DNA of 64,000 bases from Marisa cornuarietis (taxonomy: Eukaryota; Mollusca; Gastropoda; Architaenioglossa; Ampullariidae). A program made the position numbers and the translations under genes. The DNA is taken from assembly GCA_004794655.1 (NCBI GenBank), contig SMMW01000613.1, positions 42,501 to 106,500 on the forward strand. Direction: 5' to 3'. Positions 11,617-19,899 of this stretch are shown here, one piece after another; position 1 is the first letter of the stretch, and every line of letters begins with the position of its first letter. Below the pieces are notes generated by a model that worked only from the letters and a program-made list of their open reading frames with translations, was not told where the DNA came from and did not search any database.

Positions 11617-11975
11617 CTACCTGAGGAGATATAAGGCTAAAGTAAAACACTCCCCAGTCTCATCAGTTGTTGGACCCTGATCTGCACGATGACTAGATGT
11701 CGCCCATAGACCCCCCCTTCCCTCACTGCCCCACGTGACATTATGACTGTCCGTACTGCCACACACATCAACCAGTGCCGGGTACATCCAGCAGCGGGTA
11801 GCTGTCTCCCTCAGTGACAGTAACATCTCTGTGATGTTGCCAGTGATGGTCTCTACATCGCAGCTCACCAGATTCTGAGCGGCACATCTACCTGTAACTG
11901 TGGCCTTGACTTCTGCAACCTCTGGGTTGTGCACCTTCTTGACATGAGAGGGAGTTGGGGGATGTTTGAGTGGCT
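11617..11975 (-). pseudogene. RTE-type LINE fragment, inverted 5' part of the older copy
   Basis: Minus-strand translation contains HNPEVAEV-KATV, NLVSCDVETITGNI and EMLLSL. These match the endonuclease-RT linker of the intact LINE at 12255-15131 (DPKVAEVFKATV, NLVDCDVDTLSGNIKEVLL). Its 5'-most residues lie at the right, directly against the plus-strand fragment that starts near 11985. That order (3' end of the upstream piece outward, 5' end at the junction) is the topology produced by twin priming during target-primed reverse transcription. The match fades left of about 11740. Confidence 0.65.
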
Positions 11976-11984
11976 CCCATCACC

Positions 11985-12251
11985 TCAACATCTTGGAGAA
12001 CATCGTGCGTGAAACCCTCCACCACCATCACACTTCTATTTCCATCGGTAGAAGGTCGATTTGCAACCTACACTTTGCAGTGGGCATGGATATGATAGCA
12101 GGCACTAAGTCAGACCTTACCAGCAGACTGACCGACAGTTTGAGCCCAAACATAATGGAGACCAGCACTGATAAGAGCAAAGTCATGGTCAATGGCAAAC
12201 CAGGCATCTCCATGGACGAAGTACGGCTCGAGGATGTTAGTAGCTTCATGT
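11985..12251 (+). pseudogene. Older RTE-type LINE copy, RT fragment left of the nested insertion
   Basis: Plus-strand translation reads LNILENIVRETLHHHHTSIS, then a damaged equivalent of the catalytic FADD region (FAVGMD), then SMDEVRLEDVSSF. It is collinear with the RT domain of the intact copy on the opposite strand. Translation stops making LINE sense exactly where the younger LINE begins, and the next residues of the same protein (MYLGATL) resume at 15139. The catalytic aspartates are lost, so this copy is dead. Confidence 0.8.
12243..12251 (+). repeat. Left 9-bp target-site duplication GCTTCATGT
   Basis: An identical 9-mer occurs at 15138-15146 on the other side of the younger LINE. Removing one copy plus the element rejoins the reading frame of the older LINE (SSF then YLGATL). 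Confidence 0.85.
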
Positions 12252-15137
12252 CAGTCAGTCAGTCGTCCCTTGCCTGGCACCTGGCGTTGGGGGGAGCACA
12301 TGGATAGACGCGGCAGCTGATAGGGCCCGCCACTCTTGCCTGTTTTGGGCAATAGTCAGCAGGTCCTGTACAGGACGACCAGTCCAGTCCTTGACGTTCG
12401 TAAGCCAGTTCTTTCTCTGACCACCGCGGCGTCGGCTACCCTCCAAGGTGCCTTGAAGGATAGTCTTCGACAAGGTGTCGTGCCGGGTTACATGGCCAAA
12501 GAAGACCAGCTTACGTCGCTTGACTGTTGATAGTAGAGGTTCCTGGTGTCCTACCAGTGTGGCAATCTTGTTTCTTACAAAGTCGTTGGTTTTGTGTTCT
12601 TTGTATGAGATCCGGAGCAGCCTCCTCAGACACTTGTGCTCGAATGCCTGGATTCTCCTTTCTGTTTCGGCGAGTAGAGTCCACGTGTCGCATCCGTAGA
12701 GCAGGATCGGCACTACCAGGGATTTGTATAGCCTGTACTTGGTAGTGAACCTTATCTTGTGGCTATGCCAGATCCTATCTAGCCTAGCCATTGCTGCTGT
12801 TGCTGTTGCGATCCTGATGCGGATATCTTGCGTGGAGCTGCCGTCCTTGGAGAGAGTGGCTCCCAAGTACTTGAAGCTGCTTACCTCTTCGAGCTGTACC
12901 CCGTTCATATAGATCTCTGCTTTGCCGTTGCCATTGATCATAACTTTGCTCTTTTCTGTGCTTGTCTCCATTCCATATGCGTTTGAGCTGTCTGTCAGTC
13001 TGTTAGTGAGGTCTTGCAGTTCCTTGTTTGTACCTGCTAACAGATCTATATCATCTGCAAAGCGTAGGTTGCAGATTGGTCTTCCACCGATTGAAATGGA
13101 GGTATGGTGGTCATGAAGAGCTTCAAGCATGATGTTCTCCAAGAATATATTAAACAACACGGGTGATAGGGGACATCCTTGACGTACCCCTACTGTGGTA
13201 CGAAAGTAAGCTCCTATTTGGTTGTTAAGCAAAACTGTACTCGTTGAGCTGTTATACAACGCTTTAACGACTTGGACAAGCCCTTCTTCAATGTTGAATT
13301 TCCGCATCACATGCCATAGCCCATCGTGCCAGACTCTGTCAAATGCCTTCTTAAAGTCAATGAAGTTGTGGTAAAGGTCCCGCTGATGCTGCAGATGCTT
13401 TTCTATAAGAAGACGACAGTTGAAGATCTGCTCAACTGTGCTTCTACGTGGTCTGAAGCCAGCCTGTTCTTCTGCTAACAGCTCTTCTGCGGTGGTTCTG
13501 ATGCGGTTCTGTATGACCTTCAGCATGACTTTGCTTGGGTGACTGATAAGGCTTATTGTTCTGTAGTTCTGACACTGTTTGCTGTTTCCTTTCTTTGGGA
13601 GGGGAATGATTAGTGACTGCGTCCATTCTCTGGGCCATTCCTTGCACTCCCAGACTCTTTGGCACAGAACAGTTAGGGCTTTTGTAGTTGCTTCCCCACC
13701 CTGCTTGAGCAGCTCAGCTGGTACATTATCAACGCCTGGTGACTTTCCTCCCTTCAGACTATGTACAGCTTTTTCGACCTCTTCCCGTAGGACTGGTATG
13801 TCTGCAGGTTCACTGTCTCTAGTCTGGTTGTTTTGGAGAATGTTGGCGTCGGTCTTCAGCTGGTAATTGTACAGGTCCTTGCAGTATTCTGTCCATCGGT
13901 TGAGTACAGCATTGCCTTCTGTGAGAAGGTGACCATTGCTGTCTTCGATGACTGAGATCTTCTGCTGGTCTGTCTTAGTGAGGGTCTTTAGAAGTTGGTA
14001 GGCCTTTTTGCTGTCACCTCGTGCCATTCCAACCTCTATGTCCTGGCACTGCTTCTCGACCCAGCTCTCTCTAGCTGCCTTCATTCCTTTCTTAATGGCA
14101 CAATTCACTTCTTTGTATTTGGTTGCTGCTTCTGGTTTGCTTTTCTTTTCTCTCTTCAAGGCCCTCCTTTGGTCACAGAGGTCTAGTATGTCGTTCGTGA
14201 CCCATGGCTGTTTCTTGTTTCTATGTCGCCCTAGAACCTCTTGGGCTGTCGACAGTAGCACCTCTTTGATGTTTCCAGAGAGGGTGTCTACATCACAGTC
14301 CACCAGGTTCAGTGCGCCAAATTTTCCGCCAACCGTGGCCTTGAAGACTTCTGCAACCTTTGGGTCTTGCAGCTTCTCCAAATCAAAGCGAATTCGGGGA
14401 GTGTTTGAGAGTCGCTTCGCTTTCAGCCTCAGCTTCAGGTTTGTTAGAACAAGGTCATGGTCGCTGCCTATGTCAGCGCCTGGGTACGTCCTTGTCTTGG
14501 CCCTGTTGATGCTGGATTTGAAGCGTCTCGGCAGTAGGATGTAGTCGATCTGATTATGGACCAGTCCGTCTGGTGAGTGCCAGGTGGCCGTCCTTGATTT
14601 CTTGTGGGGATACAAGGTGTTGGCTAAGGTGAGTCTCTGGCTCTGTGCGAACTCTAGGAGTCTGATGCCCCTGTCGTTGGTTTCACCAAGGCCAAATTTC
14701 CCCACCGTTCCTGCCCATTGGTGGTAGGCGTCTGGTCCGACCTTGGCGTTCCAGTCTCCGAGCACAACCAGGATGTCCTTTTTTGGAACTGCCTTCACAA
14801 TCTTGTCCAGTTGTTGGTAGAATTCTTCCACTTCGTCGTCTCCATGTGTGGAAGTTGGAGCGTATACTTGGACAATGGTGACATTATGAGGCTTGGCTGA
14901 GACACGAATGGAGATCAGCCGGCTGGATACGGGTGTACAGCTGATGACGGCCGCGGCCACCTTCCTGTGCACGAGGAAGCCCACGCCGTACTCATGCCTG
15001 GTGTCCTCCCCACTGTACCACAGTCTGTGGCCGTCTTCCGTCACTGTTTCCCCAAATCCTGTCCATCTGACCTCCGCCAGTCCCACAATGTCCCACTGAT
15101 ACCGTTTCAGCTCGTGTGTGAGTTGGTGCACTTTTCC
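12252..15137 (-). mobile_element. Young RTE-type LINE (5'-truncated), inserted in an older copy
   Basis: The element is bounded by 9-bp direct repeats GCTTCATGT. Its 3' end, at the left, carries a short tail of tandem GACT units directly after the stop codon, the kind of simple-repeat tail typical of RTE/BovB-like elements rather than poly(A). The 5' end, at the right, lies within the endonuclease domain, so the promoter and the N-terminal Asn-containing motif are missing. It lies antisense to the ETS gene, inside its largest intron. The uninterrupted reading frame and perfect target duplication point to recent insertion. Confidence 0.85.
12255..15131 (-). CDS. LINE endonuclease-reverse transcriptase, RTE-like, 5'-truncated ORF
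   Basis: A frame of 958 codons with no stop. The first codon is GTG at the insertion edge, so it is not a true start. Residues 1 to about 240 are an AP-type endonuclease: LAEVRWTG near 18 (catalytic Glu), GDWNAKVG near 124 (Asp/Asn) and SDHDLV near 222 (Ser-Asp-His). The reverse transcriptase follows: FIDFKKAFD near 589, GVRQGCPLSPVLF near 647 and FADD near 691 (catalytic Asp pair). The C-terminus holds YGCDTWTLLAETERRIQAFE and GGQRKNWL motifs, as in RTE/BovB ORFs. In the family this protein nicks the target and primes reverse transcription there. Here the N-terminal WNVRTL-type motif is missing, so endonuclease activity is unlikely. Clade RTE is by recalled similarity. Confidence 0.85.
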   Translation of the reverse strand: MHQLTHELKRYQWDIVGLAEVRWTGFGETVTEDGHRLWYSGEDTRHEYGVGFLVHRKVAAAVISCTPVSSRLISIRVSAKPHNVTIVQVYAPTSTHGDDEVEEFYQQLDKIVKAVPKKDILVVLGDWNAKVGPDAYHQWAGTVGKFGLGETNDRGIRLLEFAQSQRLTLANTLYPHKKSRTATWHSPDGLVHNQIDYILLPRRFKSSINRAKTRTYPGADIGSDHDLVLTNLKLRLKAKRLSNTPRIRFDLEKLQDPKVAEVFKATVGGKFGALNLVDCDVDTLSGNIKEVLLSTAQEVLGRHRNKKQPWVTNDILDLCDQRRALKREKKSKPEAATKYKEVNCAIKKGMKAARESWVEKQCQDIEVGMARGDSKKAYQLLKTLTKTDQQKISVIEDSNGHLLTEGNAVLNRWTEYCKDLYNYQLKTDANILQNNQTRDSEPADIPVLREEVEKAVHSLKGGKSPGVDNVPAELLKQGGEATTKALTVLCQRVWECKEWPREWTQSLIIPLPKKGNSKQCQNYRTISLISHPSKVMLKVIQNRIRTTAEELLAEEQAGFRPRRSTVEQIFNCRLLIEKHLQHQRDLYHNFIDFKKAFDRVWHDGLWHVMRKFNIEEGLVQVVKALYNSSTSTVLLNNQIGAYFRTTVGVRQGCPLSPVLFNIFLENIMLEALHDHHTSISIGGRPICNLRFADDIDLLAGTNKELQDLTNRLTDSSNAYGMETSTEKSKVMINGNGKAEIYMNGVQLEEVSSFKYLGATLSKDGSSTQDIRIRIATATAAMARLDRIWHSHKIRFTTKYRLYKSLVVPILLYGCDTWTLLAETERRIQAFEHKCLRRLLRISYKEHKTNDFVRNKIATLVGHQEPLLSTVKRRKLVFFGHVTRHDTLSKTILQGTLEGSRRRGGQRKNWLTNVKDWTGRPVQDLLTIAQNRQEWRALSAAASIHVLPPTPGARQGTTD

Positions 15138-15146
15138 GCTTCATGT
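15138..15146 (+). repeat. Right 9-bp target-site duplication GCTTCATGT
   Basis: Partner of 12243-12251. The older LINE continues from here with YLGATL. Confidence 0.85.
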
Positions 15147-15334
15147 ACTTGGGAGCCACCCTCGCCAAGAACGTGGACTCTACTCGCTGATACGAAGAGG
15201 AGAATCCAGGCCCTCGAGAACAAGTGCCTGAGAAAGCCGCTTTATGTCTCACAATAATACAAATGACTTACAAAGTTGCCTCATTAGTAGGACACCAGGA
15301 GCCTCTACTTGCAATAGTCAAGCGACGTACGAAG
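15138..15334 (+). pseudogene. Older RTE-type LINE copy, RT C-terminal fragment
   Basis: Translation in shifting frames gives MYLGATLAKNVDST, then RRIQALENKCLRKPL, then VGHQEPLLAIVKRR, collinear with residues about 740-870 of the intact copy. At least two indels and missing segments show age. The fragment is cut at its right end by a mariner relic. Confidence 0.8.
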
Positions 15335-15690
15335 GTCGGTCAAAAAGTTCTAAGTCTCACCCAGGAGTTGAAAAAACGAGACAGTTTTTCACAAATGTTC
15401 TGCATAGTCCCCCTTGACATCAATACACTTGGTCCAACGATGTCAAACATTGCAAACCCATCACGGAAGAAAGTGTCATCCTGGACCATCAAAAACTCCT
15501 CCACAACACATATGACCTCATCATTGTTTCCAAAAAAAGGCGACCACGTAGATAAGATTTGAGTTTAGGAAACAGGTAGAAGTCAGGTGGAGCAAAGTCT
15601 GGTGAGTAAGGGGGAGTAAGGGGGATGGGGTAGCAACTCAAAGCCACAGTTGGCTGCTTCAGCTCCTACAAGCACACTCCTGAAGCACAC
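15335..15690 (-). pseudogene. Degenerate mariner transposase, C-terminal part and terminal repeat
   Basis: Reverse-strand translation, with at least two frameshifts, gives CGFELLPHPPYSP, SPDFAPPDFYLFPKLKSYLRG, an acidic EEFL segment and RWTKCIDVKGDYAEHL followed by a stop. These are the hallmarks of mariner transposase C-termini (the SPDLAPSDYHLFP-type catalytic Asp motif and the RWxKCxxxxGDY end). Immediately after the stop comes CTTAGAACTTTTTGACCGACC, resembling a mariner terminal inverted repeat. The N-terminal half is missing. It lies inside the older LINE, so the mariner hit that copy after it inserted. It cannot encode active transposase. Confidence 0.75.
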
Positions 15691-15855
15691 TTGCATTTGT
15701 CAGAGGAAGAAGGAGGTGAGGAAGGTCTAGAGTGTCTGTGATTGTGTGCAGGACCTGCTGACTATCATTAAATACAAGTGTGAGTGGTGGGTGTAGCCAT
15801 GTGCTCCCCCAGATGACTGATACTAGTTAAGAGACAACTGACTGACTGAGTCAAC
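15691..15855 (+). pseudogene. Older RTE-type LINE copy, 3' end with simple-repeat tail
   Basis: GCAGGACCTGCTGACTATCAT and, further on, CCATGTGCTCCCCC match the DNA of the younger copy just before its stop codon. The fragment ends in ACAACTGACTGACTGAGTC, the same GACT-type tail. It marks the 3' end of the older insertion, giving a total footprint of about 11.6-15.86 kb with its two later insertions. Confidence 0.75.
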
Positions 15856-16869
15856 TTTGCAACTTTATATTTTTATATTTATAAAGTTTTATATTTTTGT
15901 GGCAAGAAATTCAATGTAGGAAAACAATTCTTGCAGTTATTTACATTTATCAATTAGCGTATGTCAATCAGCCTATAGTAACATTGGCTTCATTAATTGT
16001 CGTGTCGCTTAATGTCAGTTCCCAAAATCTCTCGAGGACTTTGAGTGAGAACTTAGTCCTATACCTTTGTGACATTGACTCCTTCCATAGCTGTATTTAT
16101 TCCATGAACACAAATACTTTAAAAAGATACAAGTATACATGAAAAAATACAATACTTACATCACAGAGAAAAACTACTACAGACACACAAGCACAGCCAC
16201 AACAAGGTGAGAAGTGTGCTGGTGGTTGTAGCACATTCACCTCATGAACATCAACATGAATGACAGCAGATCAGAAAAAAAACAATTCTGACTTGTTTGG
16301 AGACTGTTTCAGGCTGTGGCTGGTGTTGTAAGATTAATAATTTCACATTTTGGTTTCCTTTGCCAGCGCAGTCTGTGAGAGTTTGTACCTTGCTTTTCAG
16401 TAGACCTCCTCATTTGTTTTGATTGTCTGATGGCAGGTACTCCTCCCTCCTGTGGTACAACATTTATTACCTATATTGTTGCATTGTTTGTAATTCTCGA
16501 AAGAATATGTCTCTTTGTTCACTCACTAGGCCTTTAACTTGAATGATATTCGCATTTCCCCATTCCTTGCCATGCACTGCTCCTCCATCTCTAAGTATAT
16601 TCCTGTTCTACTGTACATAGTCACAGACCTGGGGAGACACGTGCTACATAAATGTTTGACCACATCTTCCCCAACATGGTCATGAGCTTTTAGTATAAAA
16701 AGATGATTCGACGGCCTTATATACACTTCTATATTTTTGTGACTGACTACTTGGGTAGCTTTGTAGAGATACGTATCCTACAGAAGGAACTTAAGGTTTG
16801 ATTAGGGCCGGGTCAAGTTCCATGCGTTTCTTTCTTTATATATATATATATATGCTTATCTATACACAG
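15856..16869. other. Intronic sequence of the ETS gene
   Basis: AT-leaning unique DNA with a short TA microsatellite near 16838-16855. No exon or element was recognised. It ends in the acceptor TTATCTATACACAG of the ETS exon. Confidence 0.6.
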
Positions 16870-17068
16870 TTTCGAAAGTCCTTCACCTCTGGGAATTCAT
16901 CCGTGACCTTTTATGTGACCCCGAGCACTGCCCTCGCATCATCAGCTGGGAGAACGAGAGGGAGGGCGTATTCCGGGTGGTGCACTCTACAGAGGTGGCC
17001 CGGCTATGGGGCGAGAAGAAAAACAACAAGAAGACCATGACATACGAGAAACTCAGCCGCTCCTTGAG
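16870..17068 (+). CDS. ETS (ESE-type) transcription factor, exon D: first two-thirds of ETS domain
   Basis: The acceptor is CTATACACAG (16869) and the donor CTTGAG/GTGAGC (GT at 17069). The exon is 199 bp, entered in phase 1 and left in phase 2. Translation gives the start of an ETS DNA-binding domain: HLWEFIRDLL, then a Trp-Glu strand (ISWENEREGVFRVV), LWGEKKNN, and the start of the recognition helix MTYEKLSRSLR with both base-contacting arginines. HLWEF, EGVFR and KKNN-MTYEKLSR point to the ESE group (ELF3/EHF/ELF5) rather than ETS1, PEA3, ERG or PDEF. The loop before MTYEK looks one residue longer than in vertebrate ESE proteins as I recall them. The protein is a nuclear regulator expected to bind GGAA sites. 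Confidence 0.94.
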
Positions 17069-19784
17069 GTGAGCACAAACTTTCCTTACCACCTGACAGA
17101 ACCCCCCTCACCATGTTACTACATCTCTCACCACCCGTCAGAACTGCCATCACCACCCGTCAGAACCTCCTTCACCATGTCAGAACCCCTCGCAAAATCA
17201 TAACCTTTCTTGCGACCCCTTAGAACCTCCCTCACTGACAGGACATCAATCACCACCTGTCAGAACTGACATCACCCCTACTCAAAACCTGTGTGTCTCT
17301 GTCAGCTCTGCTCTGTCTGTGTCTCTGTCAGCTCTGCTCTGTCTGTGTCTCTGTCAGCTCTGTCTGTGTCTCTGTCAGCTCTGTGTGTCTTTTATGTCTC
17401 TGTCAGCTCTGTCTGTGTCTCTGTCAGCTCTGTCTGTGTCTCTGTCAGCTCTATGTGTGTCTTTTATGTCTCTGTCAGCTCTGTCTGTGTCTCTGTCAGC
17501 TCTGTCTGTGTCTTTTATGTCTCTGTCAGCTCTGTCTGTGTCTCTGTCAGCTCTGTCTGTGTCTTTTATGTCTCTGTCAGCTCTGTCTGTGTCTTTTATG
17601 TCTCTGTCAGCTCTATCTGTGTCTTTTATGTCTCTGTCAGCTCTGTCTGTGTCTTTTATGTCTCTGTCAGCTCTGTCTGTGTCTCTGTCAGCTCTGTCTG
17701 TGTCTTTTATGTCTCTGTCAGCTCTATCTGTGTCTTTTATGTCTCTGTCAGCTCTATCTGTGTCTTTTATGTCTCTGTCAGCTCTGCTCTGTCTGTGTCT
17801 CTGTCAGCTCTATCTGTGTCTTTTATGTCTCTGTCAGCTCTGTCTGTGTCTCTGTCAGCTCTGTCTGTGTCTTTTATGTCTCTGTCAGCTCTGTCTGTGT
17901 CTCTGTCAGCTCTGTCTGTGTCTTTTATGTCTCTGTCAGCTCTGTCTGTGTCTTTTATGTCTCTGTCAGCTCTATCTGTGTCTTTTATGTCTCTGTCAGC
18001 TCTGTCTGTGTCTTTTATGTCTCTGTCAGCTCTGTCTGTGTCTCTGTCAGCTCTGTCTGTGTCTTTTATGTCTCTGTCAGCTCTGTCTGTGTCTCTGTCA
18101 GCTCTATCTGTGTCTTTTATGTCTCTGTCAGCTCTGTCTGTGTCTCTGTCAGCTCTGTCTGTGTCTTTTATGTCTCTGTCAGCTCTGTCTGTGTCTCTGT
18201 CAGCTCTGTCTGTGTCTTTTATGTCTCTGTCAGCTCTGTCTGTGTCTTTTATGTCTCTGTCAGCTCTATCTGTGTCTTTTATGTCTCTGTCAGCTCTGTC
18301 TGTGTCTCTGTCAGCTCTGTCTGTGTCTTTTATGTCTCTGTCAGCTCTGTCTGTGTCTCTGTCAGCTCTGTCTGTGTCTTTTATGTCTCTGTCAGCTCTG
18401 TCTGTGTCTCTGTCAGCTCTATCTGTGTCTTTTATGTCTCTGTCAGCTCTGCTCTGTGTCTCTGTCAGCTCTGTCTGTGTCTTTTATGTCTCTGTCAGCT
18501 CTGTCTGTGTTTCTGTCAGCTCTGTCTGTGTCTTTTATGTCTCTGTCAGCTCTGTCTGTGTTTCTGTCAGCTCTGTCTGTGTCTTTTATGTCTCTGTCAG
18601 CTCTATCTGTGTCTTTTATGTCTCTGTCAGCTCTGTCTGTGTCTCTGTCAGCTCTATCTGTGTCTTTTATGTCTCTGTCAGCTCTGTCTGTGTCTTTTAT
18701 GTCTCTGTCAGCTCTGTCTGTGTCTCTGTCAGCTCTATGTGTGTCTTTTATGTCTCTGTCAGCTCTGTCTGTGTCTCTGTCAGCTCTGTCTGTGTCTTTT
18801 ATGTCTCTGTCAGCTCTGTCTGTGCCTCTGTCAGCTCTGTCTGTGTCTTTTATGTCTCTGTCAGCTCTGTCTGTGTCTCTGTCAGCTCTGTCTGTGTCTT
18901 TTATGTCTCTGTCAGCTCTGTCTGTGTCTCTGTCAGCTCTGTCTGTGTCTTTTATGTCTCTGTCAGCTCTGCTCTGTGTCTTTTATGTCTCTGTCAGCTC
19001 TGTCTGTGTCTCTGTCAGCCCTGTGTCTTTAATGTCTCTGTCAGCTCTGTCTGTGTTTCTGTCAGCTCTGTCTGTGTCTTTTATGTCTCTGTCAGCTCTG
19101 TCTGTGTTTCTGTCAGCTCTGTCTGTGTCTTTTATGTCTCTGTCAGCTCTGTCTGTGTCTCTGTCAGCTCTGTCTGTGTCTTTTATGTCTCTGTCAGCTC
19201 TGTCTGTGTCTTTTATGTCTCTGTCAGCTCTGTCTGTGTCTCTGTCAGCTCTATCTGTGTCTTTTATGTCTCTGTCAGCTCTGTCTGTGTCTCTGTCAGC
19301 TCTGTCTGTGTCTTTTATGTCTCTGTCAGCTCTGTCTGTGTCTCTATCAGCTCTATCTGTGTCTTTTATGTCTCTGTCAGCTCTGTCTGTGTCTCTGTCA
19401 GCTCTGTTTGTGTCTTTTATGTCTCTGTCAGCTCTGTCTGTGTCTCTGTCAGCTCTGTCTGTGTCTTTTATGTCTCTGTCAGCTCTGTCTGTGTCTCTGT
19501 CAGCCCTGTGTCTTTAATGTCTCTGTCAGCTCTGTGTCTTTTATGTCTGTCAGCTCTGTGTCTCTGTCAGCTCTGTGTCTTTTATGTCTCTGTCAGCTCT
19601 GTGTCTTTAATGTCTCTGTCAGCTCTGTCTGTGTCTCTGTCAGCTCTGTCTTTATTACATCATCCCCGTGTGTTGGTGTCTTCCCTTGTCACACTGAAAG
19701 GTTTTCATTTATTAAGTTTATTGTCATGCCAGGATTCTCTGTCCATTGTACTGAGTGTGAACACCTGGGTGTTGCTCTGTTCAG
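17069..19784 (+). other. Last intron of the ETS gene, mostly minisatellite
   Basis: The donor reads GAG/GTGAGC and the acceptor TTGCTCTGTTCAG/G. The first 215 bp are unique apart from short repeated CACCACCCGTCAGAAC-like pieces. From about 17285 to 19660 the intron is a pyrimidine-rich tandem array. If the intron were retained, translation would stop at once (AGG TGA at the donor). Confidence 0.85.
17285..19660. repeat. Pyrimidine-rich minisatellite, 21-bp and 30-bp units, splice-acceptor-like
   Basis: The units are TCTCTGTCAGCTCTGTCTGTG (21 bp) and the same sequence extended by TCTTTTATG (30 bp), in alternating and clustered order over about 2.4 kb. Occasional GCTCT insertions shift the frame. 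Every unit contains a pyrimidine-rich stretch ending in CAG (TTTTATGTCTCTGTCAG), which resembles a 3' splice site. Because periods are multiples of three, three plus-strand frames stay open for 579-916 codons. These encode only SVSSVCVFYV-like or LCLCQL-like periodic peptides and are not considered genes. Confidence 0.95.
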
Positions 19785-19899
19785 GTATTCCAGAAGAGAA
19801 GGCTACTTTGCTGCGCTGCCCAAGGACAAAGGGTACCCCAAGAAACTGTGCTTCAAGTTTGGGCCCAAGTCACACGGGTGGCGAGACAGTCCCCGGTGA
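19785..19899 (+). CDS. ETS (ESE-type) transcription factor, exon E: end of ETS domain and stop
   Basis: The acceptor GCTCTGTTCAG ends at 19784. The first base completes the Arg codon left by exon D, and the frame closes at TGA 19897-19899. The peptide finishes the domain: YSRREGYFAALPKDKGYPKK, then CFKFGPKSHGW, close to the YKFG-x-x-x-GW end of ELF3/EHF/ELF5, and five residues later the protein ends. Two oddities: the near-invariant tyrosine run after the recognition helix (RYYY) is reduced to RYS, one residue short; and the wing loop carries an unusual proline- and lysine-rich segment. Both could be real divergence or reflect a slightly different splice choice, but all phases fit the model given. 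Confidence 0.88.
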
